A stretch of 64,000 nt of DNA from Bacillota bacterium (GTDB taxonomy: Bacteria; Bacillota; Clostridia; Christensenellales; Aristaeellaceae): assembly GCA_023459275.1 (NCBI GenBank), contig JAEWVC010000023.1:1-64000 (forward strand). Direction: 5' to 3'. Each line of letters opens with the position of its first letter. Position 1 is the first letter of the stretch. Below, in pieces: positions 16,986 through 26,410 of the stretch. The notes below the pieces were generated by a model. It was not told the DNA's origin. It worked only from the letters and a program-made list of their open reading frames with translations, and ran no database searches. The position numbers and the translations under genes are program-made.

Positions 16986-17207
16986 ATGAAAAAAACCTTT
17001 AGGCTGGATGGGCTGGACTGTGCAAACTGCGCCGCGAAGATCGAAAACGCGGTAAAAGGGGTGGAGGGTGTCACTTCAGCTTCCGTCAACTTTTTGACCA
17101 CAAAAATGGTCATTGAGGGAGACGAAACAAAATTTGATGATATCGTCAAAGCTGCAAATGATATCATCAAGCGGCTGGAGCCGGATGTTGTTGTAAAGAA
17201 GGTCTAG
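16986..17207 (+). CDS. Stand-alone heavy-metal-associated (HMA) protein
   Basis: 73 residues, a single HMA domain with the metal-binding loop GLDCANCAAKIE (C13, C16). It probably delivers or buffers Zn/Cd for the ATPase encoded three bases downstream, which lacks its own HMA domain. GGAGG is seven bases before the ATG. Such a split arrangement, with the chaperone domain as a separate gene, also occurs for some Firmicutes CadA-like pumps. Confidence 0.9.
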   Translation: MKKTFRLDGLDCANCAAKIENAVKGVEGVTSASVNFLTTKMVIEGDETKFDDIVKAANDIIKRLEPDVVVKKV

Positions 17208-17210
17208 GCC

Positions 17211-19076
17211 ATGAAGCTTACTTCAAACCAGAAGCGGCTGCTGAAAACCATCATTGGCGCGGCAGTATACGCCTTGGCCATTTTGTATGAATCGGGCAGC
17301 GCCATCGTTACTCTGGCACTGTTTCTCGCAGCATTTGCTATCATAGGCGGCGATGTCCTTCTAAAGGCTGTAAAGAATATCTCGCGCGGGCAGGTATTTG
17401 ACGAAAACTTTCTGATGAGCATTGCCACCATCGGTGCCTTTACCATCGGTGATTATTCCGAAGGCGTAGCCGTTATGCTGTTTTATCAGGTTGGCGAACT
17501 TTTCCAGAGCTACGCTGTGGATAAATCCCGCAGATCCATTGTCAGCCTGATGGATATCCGTCCGGACTATGCCAATGTGCAGCGTGGCGATCAGCTTGAC
17601 CGGGTTGACCCCGACGAAGTAAAAATCGATGACGTGATCGTCATCAAGGCTGGCGAAAAGATTCCGTTGGATGCCGTGGTGATTGAAGGGAATTCTATGG
17701 TGGATACCTCCGCGCTCACCGGCGAATCGGTTCCAAGGGAGGTTGCCCCCGGCGACAATCTCCTCAGCGGCTGCATCAATATCAACGGCTTGCTAACCGC
17801 ACGGGTAAGCAAGGAATATGGCGAGTCTACCGTCAGCAAGATTCTTGACCTTGTAGAAAATGCGGGCAGCAAAAAGTCCAACTCCGAAAACTTTATTACA
17901 AAATTCGCGCGTTATTATACGCCGGGCGTTGTGGTTGTGGCTGCGTTTCTGGCTATTATTCCGCCGCTGATACTGCCTGGCGCATCCTTTAGCGACTGGC
18001 TGTACCGGGCACTGGTATTCCTGGTCATCTCCTGCCCTTGCGCCCTTGTCATCTCCATTCCGCTGAGCTTCTTTGGCGGAATCGGCGGGGCCTCCAGAAA
18101 TGGCATCCTGGTCAAAGGGGGCAACTATCTGGAAGCCTTGGCCCAAACTGAGATCGTCGTATTCGATAAAACCGGCACGCTGACCAAAGGCGTATTCAAA
18201 GTACAGGAAATCGTACCTGAAGGCATATCTGGGGAAGACCTTCTGGAAATGACGGCATATGCTGAAAACTATTCCAACCATCCCATATCCCTCTCCCTCA
18301 AGCAGGCCTACGGCAAGGAAATAGACAACAGCCGTATTGAAACCGTTGAGGAAGTCTCCGGCCATGGTGTTGTTGCCAGGCTGGACGGAAAAACCGTGGC
18401 TGCCGGTAACGCAAAGCTGATGCGCAAGCTTGAGATCCCCTTTGAAGAAGCGCAGGGCGTTGTGGGAACGGTAGTGTATGTCGCCATTGACAATACGTAC
18501 CACGGTCACATTGTGATTGCGGATGAGGTCAAGGAAGATGCCGCAAAGGCCATCAGCGACCTGAAGGAGTCCAGGGTTAAGCAGCTCGTTATGCTTACCG
18601 GCGACGCCAAGATCATTGGCGAGAAGGTGGCGTCCCGGCTGGGCATGGACCAAGTATACACCGAGCTTTTGCCCGCCGACAAGGTGCAGAAGGTAGAGGA
18701 ACTCTTCGCGGCCAAATCGTTCAAAGGCAAGCTTGCCTTTGTGGGAGACGGCATCAATGACGCGCCTGTTCTGGCCAGAGCCGATATCGGCATTGCCATG
18801 GGAGGGCTGGGTTCCGATGCCGCCATTGAAGCAGCGGATGTGGTTATCATGACGGATGAACCTTCTAAGATTGCAACTGCCATGAAGCTTTCCAAGAAAA
18901 CCCTTGGCATCGTGAAACAAAACATCACCCTGGCCCTGGCAGTCAAAGCGGTGGTTCTTGTTCTGGGTGCATTCGGCATCGCTTCCATGTGGGCGGCCGT
19001 GTTCGCGGATGTAGGCGTTGCGGTATTGGCGATCTTGAATGCGGCCAGAGTGCTGCGTATCAAAAAGCTTAAGTGA
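17211..19076 (+). CDS. cadA: Zn/Cd/Pb-transporting P1B-2 ATPase
   Basis: 621 residues: TGES (170-173), transmembrane CPC (275-277), DKTGT (319-323), an NHP segment (YSNHPIS), GDGINDAPVLARAD, and a final helix DVGVAVLAILNAARVL whose Asp-Val-Gly is typical of zinc/cadmium/lead pumps. It exports divalent soft metals. There is no N-terminal HMA; that function is in the preceding gene. The operator upstream and divergent SmtB-like regulator agree with this substrate. A hairpin after the stop only partly separates it from the two-component genes. Confidence 0.9.
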   Translation: MKLTSNQKRLLKTIIGAAVYALAILYESGSAIVTLALFLAAFAIIGGDVLLKAVKNISRGQVFDENFLMSIATIGAFTIGDYSEGVAVMLFYQVGELFQSYAVDKSRRSIVSLMDIRPDYANVQRGDQLDRVDPDEVKIDDVIVIKAGEKIPLDAVVIEGNSMVDTSALTGESVPREVAPGDNLLSGCININGLLTARVSKEYGESTVSKILDLVENAGSKKSNSENFITKFARYYTPGVVVVAAFLAIIPPLILPGASFSDWLYRALVFLVISCPCALVISIPLSFFGGIGGASRNGILVKGGNYLEALAQTEIVVFDKTGTLTKGVFKVQEIVPEGISGEDLLEMTAYAENYSNHPISLSLKQAYGKEIDNSRIETVEEVSGHGVVARLDGKTVAAGNAKLMRKLEIPFEEAQGVVGTVVYVAIDNTYHGHIVIADEVKEDAAKAISDLKESRVKQLVMLTGDAKIIGEKVASRLGMDQVYTELLPADKVQKVEELFAAKSFKGKLAFVGDGINDAPVLARADIGIAMGGLGSDAAIEAADVVIMTDEPSKIATAMKLSKKTLGIVKQNITLALAVKAVVLVLGAFGIASMWAAVFADVGVAVLAILNAARVLRIKKLK

Positions 19077-19086
19077 TCAGGTTAAT

Positions 19087-19116
19087 GCCAGGCGTGGATT
19101 TCTGCGCCTGGCTTAG
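19087..19116 (+). terminator. Hairpin after cadA, weak T run
   Basis: GCCAGGCG / CGCCTGGC perfect stem with a ten-base loop followed by TTAGTCTGTTT. It may reduce read-through into the two-component genes. Confidence 0.55.
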
Positions 19117-19137
19117 TCTGTTTGGGAAGGGATTACG

Positions 19138-19836
19138 GTGAAGAAGGATCATAATATCCTGGTTGTGGATGATGAAACGATGGTCACAGAATTTTTGCAT
19201 GCATACCTGACCAAGAGTGGATACACAGTTTTCACGGCCAACAGAGGAACTGATGCGCTGGCATTATTCAAAAAGCACAGCATTTCACTTGTGCTGCTGG
19301 ACCTGATGCTTCCCGATATTACCGGAGAGGAAGTGTGTAAAACGATCCGCAGCATGTCCAGGACGCCGATTATCATGCTGACCGCAAAGGTTCAGGAATC
19401 TGATATGCTGGAAGGCCTGCGTATCGGTGCTGACGATTACCTGCAAAAGCCTTTTAGCCCAAGGATCGTTGTGGCAAAGGTGGAAGCTGTCCTGCGCCGG
19501 GTTGAGTGTGACGAATTGACAGGCATGCCTATTTCGTTCAACAACGATGATCTGATGATTGATTATCGGTGCGGCATAGTGAAAAGGCAAGGCAATGTGA
19601 TTAATCTGACTCCAACGGAATACAAGCTGCTCAGCACCATGGCTAAATCACCCAACCGCGTATTCACAAGGGATCAATTGATATCCTATGCGCTGGATGA
19701 CGCATTTGACGGGGTTGACAGAAGCATAGATACATACATCAAGGGATTGCGTGTAAAAATCGAACCCGACCGGAAAAATCCCCGGTATATCGTCACAGTA
19801 CACGGTATCGGCTATAGATTTCAAACCATTGAGTGA
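19138..19836 (+). CDS. OmpR/PhoB-family response regulator
   Basis: 232 residues: receiver domain with acidic pair D11/D12, phosphorylation site D55 (LVLLDLMLPD) and MLTAK Lys, then a winged helix (NLTPTEYKLLSTMAKSPNRVFTR). GTG start after GGAAGGG. It is followed six bases later by its sensor kinase. The target genes are not shown by the sequence; neighbours suggest metal or envelope stress (inference). Confidence 0.92.
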   Translation: MKKDHNILVVDDETMVTEFLHAYLTKSGYTVFTANRGTDALALFKKHSISLVLLDLMLPDITGEEVCKTIRSMSRTPIIMLTAKVQESDMLEGLRIGADDYLQKPFSPRIVVAKVEAVLRRVECDELTGMPISFNNDDLMIDYRCGIVKRQGNVINLTPTEYKLLSTMAKSPNRVFTRDQLISYALDDAFDGVDRSIDTYIKGLRVKIEPDRKNPRYIVTVHGIGYRFQTIE

Positions 19837-19842
19837 TTTGGC

Positions 19843-21237
19843 ATGAAAACATTAAAACGCAAGCTGATTGTTTCATACGTATTCGTAGCGCTGATGATTG
19901 TCGTTGCACTCAGCGTTCTTTTCAATTTATCCATTGACAAGATCTTTGAACAGTATGCGATTATGCGGCAAAAACAGCAGGTAAAAGAAATTATTGCACA
20001 GATCGACCAGCAGTTCATTGAGGGCAGCGGACTTTATGACTTATCGGGGCTGGAGGTCATTGCAAACGCAGCGCTGCAAAACGGAATTATGGTGCATGTC
20101 CGTACCAACAACAATGAAATTGACTGGGATATCCGTCAGCACAAATATCAGGAATGTCAAATCCTTTTACAGCATGCAGCAATAAATATGCACAGCCGTT
20201 ACCCGAATTTTCAAGGCGGATATACGGAAGATACATATGACCTGAAATACATGGGAAATCTGGCAGGGTACCTTACCATCGGATATTATGGCCCATATTC
20301 CTTGGGACAGAATGAGCTGCAACTGATGGGCATGCTCAACAAGACGCTTATCCTGCTGGGCTTTATTTTTCTGGTAGTTGCTGTGTTCCTGGGTATTGTA
20401 ATGGCAAAGCGTATATCCGCTCCCATCACGAGCGTGATCGATACATCAAAAAAGATTGCGGACGGAAACTACGGGATCAAATCCGGACTATCCGCCACCA
20501 CACAGGAGACCGCAGACCTGATTGCGTCAATCAATGAAATGTCGCAGGCCTTGGCAAAAAAGGAACTGCAAAAAAGGCAAATCACCGCTGATGTGGCGCA
20601 TGAGCTCCGAACGCCATTGTTCAATCTTCAGGGAAACATGGAAGCCATGATCGACAATGTGCTGGAGCCAACAGAACAGCGGCTTCAAAAGTGCCATGAT
20701 GAAATACTGCGGCTCTCGAAAATCGTGGAACAGTTGCAGGACTTGAACCTCATGGAGAGCGGGCATTCCGACTTGAAAAAAGATTGTTTTGACTTTGCAG
20801 AGTTATGTGAGTCCCTTTTCTCAGATTTCGAGACAGCAATAAAGGCAAAGGATATCCGGCTGCACAAAAAAATTCAGGTTCCGGCTCCTGTGTATGGAGA
20901 TGTATATCGCATTAAGCAATGCATGACAAACCTGATTTCCAACGCCATCAACTACTCGCCCGCAGGCGGTATCGTTACGGTTGAATACGAAAAGACGTTG
21001 CAGGGAGCGGTCCTGCGCGTGCGTGATAATGGTATTGGCATCCCGCCGGATGATCTGCCAAACATTTTTGAGCGGTTTTACCGTACTGATAAATCCCGGA
21101 ATCATGCAAACGGAAGCATGGGCCTTGGGCTTTCAATCACAAAAGCAATTGTGGAAGCCCATGGCGGTACGGTCTTGGCTGAAAGCAAGCTTGGGTCAGG
21201 ATCAGTTTTCAGTATCACCTTACCTGGAAGATTATAA
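19843..21237 (+). CDS. Sensor histidine kinase
   Basis: 464 residues: membrane segment 1 near 10-30, an extracytoplasmic region of about 130 residues, membrane segment 2 near 165-190, HAMP, HisKA (ADVAHELRTPLFNLQGN, phospho-His in HELRTP), and an ATPase domain with NLISNAINYSP, DNGIGIP and GLGLSI. It pairs with the preceding regulator. The sensing domain is not of a kind I can name. Confidence 0.92.
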   Translation: MKTLKRKLIVSYVFVALMIVVALSVLFNLSIDKIFEQYAIMRQKQQVKEIIAQIDQQFIEGSGLYDLSGLEVIANAALQNGIMVHVRTNNNEIDWDIRQHKYQECQILLQHAAINMHSRYPNFQGGYTEDTYDLKYMGNLAGYLTIGYYGPYSLGQNELQLMGMLNKTLILLGFIFLVVAVFLGIVMAKRISAPITSVIDTSKKIADGNYGIKSGLSATTQETADLIASINEMSQALAKKELQKRQITADVAHELRTPLFNLQGNMEAMIDNVLEPTEQRLQKCHDEILRLSKIVEQLQDLNLMESGHSDLKKDCFDFAELCESLFSDFETAIKAKDIRLHKKIQVPAPVYGDVYRIKQCMTNLISNAINYSPAGGIVTVEYEKTLQGAVLRVRDNGIGIPPDDLPNIFERFYRTDKSRNHANGSMGLGLSITKAIVEAHGGTVLAESKLGSGSVFSITLPGRL

Positions 21238-21346
21238 ATCATAATCCTTAATTTTCTACATCCGCTATCGAATGGTTCATGTATGAAAGAGAGGCTCCGC
21301 AAGCAGTCCCTCCCATCCCCTGAATATAAGTGAAATGCCGCAAGGC

Positions 21347-21395
21347 AATGACTGTATCGGGCATGTTTCGCAATGCCGGTACAGTCATTTTTTAT
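21347..21395 (+). terminator. Terminator after two-component genes
   Basis: AATGACTGTATCGG / CCGGTACAGTCATT stem followed by TTTTTT. It separates the metal/two-component unit from the foldase operon. Confidence 0.8.
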
Positions 21396-21471
21396 AGTCA
21401 TAAAATCACCATATATAATCCCTATAATACGCCTATAACGCATTGCCTAATTCAGCAGGGAGGCATACCGG

Positions 21472-23739
21472 TTGAACAGCAATCATGAACATGAAGAAAG
21501 AAACACGGAGAATTTAGTGGACAAGCCGAATGATACGGGCATCACCCCCCCGGCGGAGAACGAATCTGCTGTCTCGGATTTGATGCACATCCTGGGGTTT
21601 GGAAAGAGGAAAGGCGCTGCAAAGAAAACAGCGCCTGCATCCTCTGTCCATGATGATAAACAATTACCCGTGGATTCAGCCCAACCCCTCCCCCCGGTAG
21701 AGGCCACAGCACCTCCAGCCGGCGATGTAGCAGATGGTTCTGATAATAGCCTTATAACAACCGGACTATCAACAGATGCGGTCCCCGGCACTGCATCATT
21801 CGATTCTGATGCTTCTTTACCAACACCAATGGTCCCGGCACAAAGGAAACGCATATCAAAGAAAGTCGTATTGATTGCAGCGCTTATGACTGTATTTGGC
21901 GCGGGCTTTGTTTTTGCGCTGCCTTACCTTAACGAGCCTACTCCTCCCAGCGAGGATGTAGTCGCATCCTATTATGGGAAGTACATTACTGTTGATGAAC
22001 TGAAGAAGGTCATCGTTCTTGAGCAAGCAAAGGAAAGCGAGCACGCATACTGCGAAAAGCACGGCTACGATCATTCAAAGTGTGACCCCACTGAAGCATG
22101 TGAGGCGCATCCAATTGATACGCTTGAAGGATACCGGCAGATGGTCACCAACTTTGCCGTCGAGCAGATTATCCAGGAATGGGCGTCGGCACAAGGGATC
22201 ACCCAGCGTGAGGATGTTCAGCATGGCTTGAAAGACATGGTGGAGAATGCAAGCGTGAACCAGCTGCTTGATCAATTGCATGCGACAGAGATCACACCGG
22301 AGTCCATATCAAGCTGGGAGGTTCAGCAATACTACGATGATAACCTGGACACATATACCGGAAAGGCGCTCTCTGAGGTGGAAGATGAAATCAGGCAGAT
22401 TTTAGTCTCACAAAAGGATGCGGATTTCTTTACGCAATACATAGAGGAACTCAAGCAAACAGCCGGTTTGCAGGTGGACCTTGATATTCTCAAGGTGTCG
22501 GAGCCTACGGAAACTGAGATTACCGCTTACTACAATGAAAACATCGATCTTCTTACAATTCCCGAAACCGCCCAGGTATTGGAAATCAAAATAACTTCCG
22601 GCGATGTTCAAAGCTTGGGAACAGAAGCGATCCGGAAAATACGGTCCGGCGAAAGCTTCGAAAGCGTAGCTGCCGCTTATGATCCGGATGGGAAGGCCGG
22701 AGAACTTACTGTAGCAAAGGGGGCTGGAGATGATGCGATATCGGCAGTCGTATGGAGCATGCAGCCCGGCGATATCAGCGATCCCATCGCCAATGCGGAT
22801 CAGTCGGTCAGCATCCTTAAGCTGGCCGGTGTAACAGATGCGGGTACCCGTCCTCTTTCTGAAGTGAAGTCTTATATCCGTCTCATTCTGCTTCAGGAGA
22901 ATATGGACAGTGAATATGCATTGCGCAAGGACGAGGCGCTATTCACCGTTCACGGCAGGCGCTATACCCTCGGTGAGTTTTATACGGAATTCAAGGAGCT
23001 TTCCCCGGAATATCAGTCACAGTTCCTGACGTATGAGCAAAAACAGCAGTTGGCTGAGCAATTGATCGTAAAAGAGCTTTTGCTTGAGAAAACCGGGGAC
23101 AGCAGCACAAACGAGGCGGATGAACACCGGATGGAAGAACTAAAAATTCAATATCTGGCACAAATCCTTCACCAGCAGGAGGTGGATGAAAAGCTGACCG
23201 CTCCAACGGAAGAAGAAATGCAAAAGTTCTATAACGAGAATAAGAAAAGCCTTGCCATTCCCGCCAGCGTTCAAATCAGCTTGATCTGGATAGATCAGGG
23301 CGCAAACGGTGAGAAAACGGAGCAGGCAAAGAAAAAGGCAGAGGAAGCCTTGGCACTTCTTAAGAGCGGGACAGACTTCGCAGAGGTAGCCAAACAGTAT
23401 TCGGAAGACAGTTCTGCTCCGATTGGCGGCGAAATAGCCGGTGCATTTGATCAGAGTCATCTTCCGCCGGAATTAGGGACGGCAATATTCACGCTGAAAC
23501 CTGGTGAGAACACCGGTATCCTTGATTATGACTATGGCTATTTCATCATTAAAGTACTCCAAAGAGCAGAAGAACGCCAAATGACATACGAGGAATCGGC
23601 TGGTGAGATTCAGGCGTATCTCAGTGACGAAAAGCATCATCAGGCCGAATCCCAAATGGAACAGCTCTTGTTGGAAAATGCGGATTTCACCATTTATGAT
23701 AAAACGCTGCGCAGGCTTCTTGAGCAGCAAAATCGGTAA
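21472..23739 (+). CDS. Membrane-anchored double-parvulin foldase (PrsA/SurA-like)
   Basis: 755 residues: a long cytoplasmic acidic/Pro-rich head (1-125), one membrane segment (131-151), then an extracytoplasmic part with SurA/PrsA N-like helices and two parvulin rotamase domains (about 345-470 and 580-720; the second has DFAEVAKQYSED and GGE motifs). It should assist folding of exported proteins. A His/Cys cluster at 191-213 (H191, C194, H197, H201, C204, C210, H213) could bind metal. TTG start eight bases after GGGAGG. A cytoplasmic head of this length is unusual for PrsA, which is normally a lipoprotein. It heads the operon with the CDF-HflK and HflC genes. Confidence 0.85.
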   Translation: MNSNHEHEERNTENLVDKPNDTGITPPAENESAVSDLMHILGFGKRKGAAKKTAPASSVHDDKQLPVDSAQPLPPVEATAPPAGDVADGSDNSLITTGLSTDAVPGTASFDSDASLPTPMVPAQRKRISKKVVLIAALMTVFGAGFVFALPYLNEPTPPSEDVVASYYGKYITVDELKKVIVLEQAKESEHAYCEKHGYDHSKCDPTEACEAHPIDTLEGYRQMVTNFAVEQIIQEWASAQGITQREDVQHGLKDMVENASVNQLLDQLHATEITPESISSWEVQQYYDDNLDTYTGKALSEVEDEIRQILVSQKDADFFTQYIEELKQTAGLQVDLDILKVSEPTETEITAYYNENIDLLTIPETAQVLEIKITSGDVQSLGTEAIRKIRSGESFESVAAAYDPDGKAGELTVAKGAGDDAISAVVWSMQPGDISDPIANADQSVSILKLAGVTDAGTRPLSEVKSYIRLILLQENMDSEYALRKDEALFTVHGRRYTLGEFYTEFKELSPEYQSQFLTYEQKQQLAEQLIVKELLLEKTGDSSTNEADEHRMEELKIQYLAQILHQQEVDEKLTAPTEEEMQKFYNENKKSLAIPASVQISLIWIDQGANGEKTEQAKKKAEEALALLKSGTDFAEVAKQYSEDSSAPIGGEIAGAFDQSHLPPELGTAIFTLKPGENTGILDYDYGYFIIKVLQRAEERQMTYEESAGEIQAYLSDEKHHQAESQMEQLLLENADFTIYDKTLRRLLEQQNR

Positions 23740-23765
23740 GCGGCATAAAGGAGGCAACGGACTTC

Positions 23766-23930
23766 ATGAATAGGCCCGGAACAAAAAAGCTTTGGTGGTT
23801 TGGTGCATGTGGGATTCGGACGATTGCTTACGCGTTCAAAAAGATGCCGGAGGGTGGGCTGCCGGTACCGCCCGACACGCCGCCGGATATAGCAAGCAGC
23901 CTCTCCTTCGGGCCGAATACTGGTGAATAG
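23766..23930 (+). CDS. 54-residue hypothetical protein in the foldase-SPFH operon
   Basis: Reads MNRPGTKKLWWFGACGIRTI at the start and has a Pro-rich tail (LPVPPDTPPD). GGAGG stands 11 bases before the ATG. It fills the gap between the foldase and the CDF-HflK gene. No family is recognised and no full membrane span is present; it could be a small regulator or a chance frame. Confidence 0.45.
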   Translation: MNRPGTKKLWWFGACGIRTIAYAFKKMPEGGLPVPPDTPPDIASSLSFGPNTGE

Positions 23931-23940
23931 GGGTGCTATT

Positions 23941-25476
23941 ATGAAAAGAAAAGAAAAGACGGTTTTGATCTCCATCTTTGCAAACATCATTTTGATCGCT
24001 TTGCGCTTTTTCCTGGCAGATATCTCAGGGAGCATTGGCCTTTCGGCAAACGCATGGCATTCATTCACCGATGTATTTGTTTCTTCTGTTGTTTTTTTGG
24101 GGCTTTTGCTGACCAGGCTTGGCGCAAAAAAGTTCAAGTCGTCCGTAGGGAAAGCTGAACATGTGCTGGCCATTTTCGTATCCGTCTTCATTTTCTACAT
24201 GGGTGTTGAAATTCTGTCTGATGCGCTGGGCGGTGAGGCGACAGAGCTAAGATATGTACCGTTTGTGGCAGCCGGAGCCTTTGTTGGGATCATCATCAAC
24301 TACTTTATGGCGCGCTATAAGATATATGTCGGCGAACAGACAGGCTCGGAAAGCCTGATTGCCGATGGGTATCATTCCAAAATGGATATGTACTGTTCCA
24401 TTGCTGTACTCATAGGCCTGCTAGGTTCCCTGTTTGGCATGCCCAGTCTGGATAAGATTTCCGCCATCATTGCCATGGTACTTTTAATGGTGGCAGCTTA
24501 TGAAATTTTTACATCAAATTTCATGGCGCTGCGTCATCCCCAGCGTCAAACCAATGATGCAAATCATGTCCACCATCACCATCATTCCTTCCGTGGAAAC
24601 AAGAAAATGTACATTGGCATGGGTGCTATTTTGCTTAGTGCTTACCTGCTGTCCGGTATCTATTTTGTCAGATGGGACGAGGTAGGCATCGTGCGGAGAT
24701 TCGGTTCCATAGTGAATGACAATGCCGCACCGGGAATCCATTACCGTCTGCCTGCCCCGTTTGAGCAGGTTACACTGGTCAGAAAAGATAATGTTCGAAA
24801 AGTCGAGACCGGGCTGCAAGAGCTTTTGACTGGCGACACGAACCTGATTAATGTGAACATGTCGGTTCATTACAAGGTCAGCAGCGCAAGCGATTATTTG
24901 TTGAATGTCAGCGACACTGAAACGCTGATTAGCGCAAGTGCAACTACCAGCATACGTGAGATAGTCGGCCAAAGCAATATCGATTACCTGCTGACCGAAG
25001 GCAAGGCATTGGTGGAACAGCAGGCGCAGGCGTCGCTGCAGAGTACAATGGACCGGAACAAAACCGGCATCCGTATCGTAGGCGTGCAGCTTGTGGCTGT
25101 TTCCCCGCCCAATAGTGTTGTCGCCAGCTTTCAGGACCTGGCCAGCGCAAGGCAGGATAAAGTCATTTACGTAAATGAGGCTATGCGCTATCAGAACACC
25201 GTTATTCCCCAGGCGAATGCCAATGCGTATAAATTGATTTCTGAGGCCGAGGCATATAGGGACCAGAAGATCAAAACAGCGGAAGGGGACGCTGCCCTGT
25301 TCGTCCAAAAACTGGCCGCATATTCTTCTTTTTCGGCTGTAACAAGGTTCAGGCTCTATATGGAATCGATGGATCAGCTGTTGCCTGATGCCAAGAAAAT
25401 ATTGCTGGGGGCCAATGTGAAAATAGACAACGCGGAGCTCTGGATAGCCAATAACATGACTGGAGGAAATGAGTAA
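23941..25476 (+). CDS. Fusion of CDF cation transporter membrane domain with HflK-like SPFH domain
   Basis: 511 residues. Residues 1-200 are a six-helix cation diffusion facilitator domain with the metal site H40/D44 (NAWHSFTD) and H145/D149 (DGYHSKMD) in the positions of the known CDF zinc site. A His-rich linker (HVHHHHHS, 209-216), a seventh membrane helix (223-243) and an HflK-type SPFH domain (about 244-505) follow. The usual cytoplasmic CDF C-terminal domain is absent. With six helices plus one, the SPFH part would lie outside the membrane, as in HflK. It is followed directly by HflC and a second HflK, so it probably joins an SPFH ring and exports zinc or a similar ion (inference). The start at ATG 23941 follows AGGGG; GTG 23923 is possible. 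Confidence 0.85.
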   Translation: MKRKEKTVLISIFANIILIALRFFLADISGSIGLSANAWHSFTDVFVSSVVFLGLLLTRLGAKKFKSSVGKAEHVLAIFVSVFIFYMGVEILSDALGGEATELRYVPFVAAGAFVGIIINYFMARYKIYVGEQTGSESLIADGYHSKMDMYCSIAVLIGLLGSLFGMPSLDKISAIIAMVLLMVAAYEIFTSNFMALRHPQRQTNDANHVHHHHHSFRGNKKMYIGMGAILLSAYLLSGIYFVRWDEVGIVRRFGSIVNDNAAPGIHYRLPAPFEQVTLVRKDNVRKVETGLQELLTGDTNLINVNMSVHYKVSSASDYLLNVSDTETLISASATTSIREIVGQSNIDYLLTEGKALVEQQAQASLQSTMDRNKTGIRIVGVQLVAVSPPNSVVASFQDLASARQDKVIYVNEAMRYQNTVIPQANANAYKLISEAEAYRDQKIKTAEGDAALFVQKLAAYSSFSAVTRFRLYMESMDQLLPDAKKILLGANVKIDNAELWIANNMTGGNE

Positions 25477-26393
25477 TGGGTAAAGCAGTATCCACCGCCG
25501 CTGATCACAAACCGGGTAAAAAGGTAATTCTGGGAGTCCTGTTGACTGCTATCCTGCTGTTCTTAAGCCTGATTCTCTATACGGTCGATGTTACGGAGTA
25601 TGCTGTTGTCACGCAATTTGGAAACCCTGTGGCTGCTGTTGACCGGCCGGGACTCAAGCTCAAGCTTCCTGATCCGATTCAATCCGTACAGAGGATGGAC
25701 AAGCGCATACAGGTATATCAAACTGATTCCATAAATCTCTTAACGCTCGATAAAAAAAGTGTCGCCATCGACTATTATGGCACATGGAAGATTGTAGACC
25801 CTATCCTTTTTATGAAAACAGTCAAGGACAAAATTGGCGCAGAGGCAAGGCTTCTGGATGTGTTCTCCTCCAGCCTGGGTGTTCAACTGGGCAAGTACAA
25901 TCTGGACCAGCTTGTGAATATCGATACCGAAAAGCTACAGCTTGGCACCATGATGCAGGAAACCGTTTCTTACGCCAAAGAGCGTGCGGCTGAATATGGC
26001 ATCGAGGTTGTCGATACGCAAATCCGCATTCTTAACTTTCCTGAGGCAAACAAGCAGAGCGTGTATGACCGCATGAAGGCCGAGCGTGAACAAATGGCAC
26101 AGAAATACCGGTCTGAAGGCAGCGAGGAGGCATCCAAAATCCGCTCGGATGCCAATAAGGAGCAGCAGATCATATTATCGGAGGCCAACAAGCAGGCACA
26201 GCAGGTCAAGGGCGAGGGTGACGCACAGGCTATTCGTATCTACGGGGAAGCCTTCCAAAAAGACCCGGAATTCTACAAATTCATTCGTACCCTTGAAACA
26301 TACGAAAAGACAATTGATGAAAACACTACGCTTATTTTGCCCTCTACCGCAGAAATCCTCAAGTATCTGAGCGGCAACAGCACTGGGTATTAA
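25476..26393 (+). CDS. hflC: HflC-like SPFH protein
   Basis: 305 residues: one N-terminal membrane helix (about 18-40), SPFH domain (VDVTEYAVVTQFGNP, RILNFPEANKQSVYDRMKAERE) and a coiled-coil with repeated EANKQAQQ. In E. coli HflK and HflC form a large cage that holds the FtsH protease and modulates its access to membrane proteins. The ATG overlaps the preceding stop by one base (TAATG), and GGAGG lies in the end of the CDF-HflK gene, so the two are translationally coupled. Confidence 0.9.
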   Translation: MGKAVSTAADHKPGKKVILGVLLTAILLFLSLILYTVDVTEYAVVTQFGNPVAAVDRPGLKLKLPDPIQSVQRMDKRIQVYQTDSINLLTLDKKSVAIDYYGTWKIVDPILFMKTVKDKIGAEARLLDVFSSSLGVQLGKYNLDQLVNIDTEKLQLGTMMQETVSYAKERAAEYGIEVVDTQIRILNFPEANKQSVYDRMKAEREQMAQKYRSEGSEEASKIRSDANKEQQIILSEANKQAQQVKGEGDAQAIRIYGEAFQKDPEFYKFIRTLETYEKTIDENTTLILPSTAEILKYLSGNSTGY

Positions 26394-26410
26394 GAAGGAG
26401 CGGTGTATCC

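Noticed and set aside
17793..18920. A 375-codon minus-strand frame in the Zn/Cd ATPase gene
   Set aside because: It is antisense to a complete P1B ATPase with all motifs in order.
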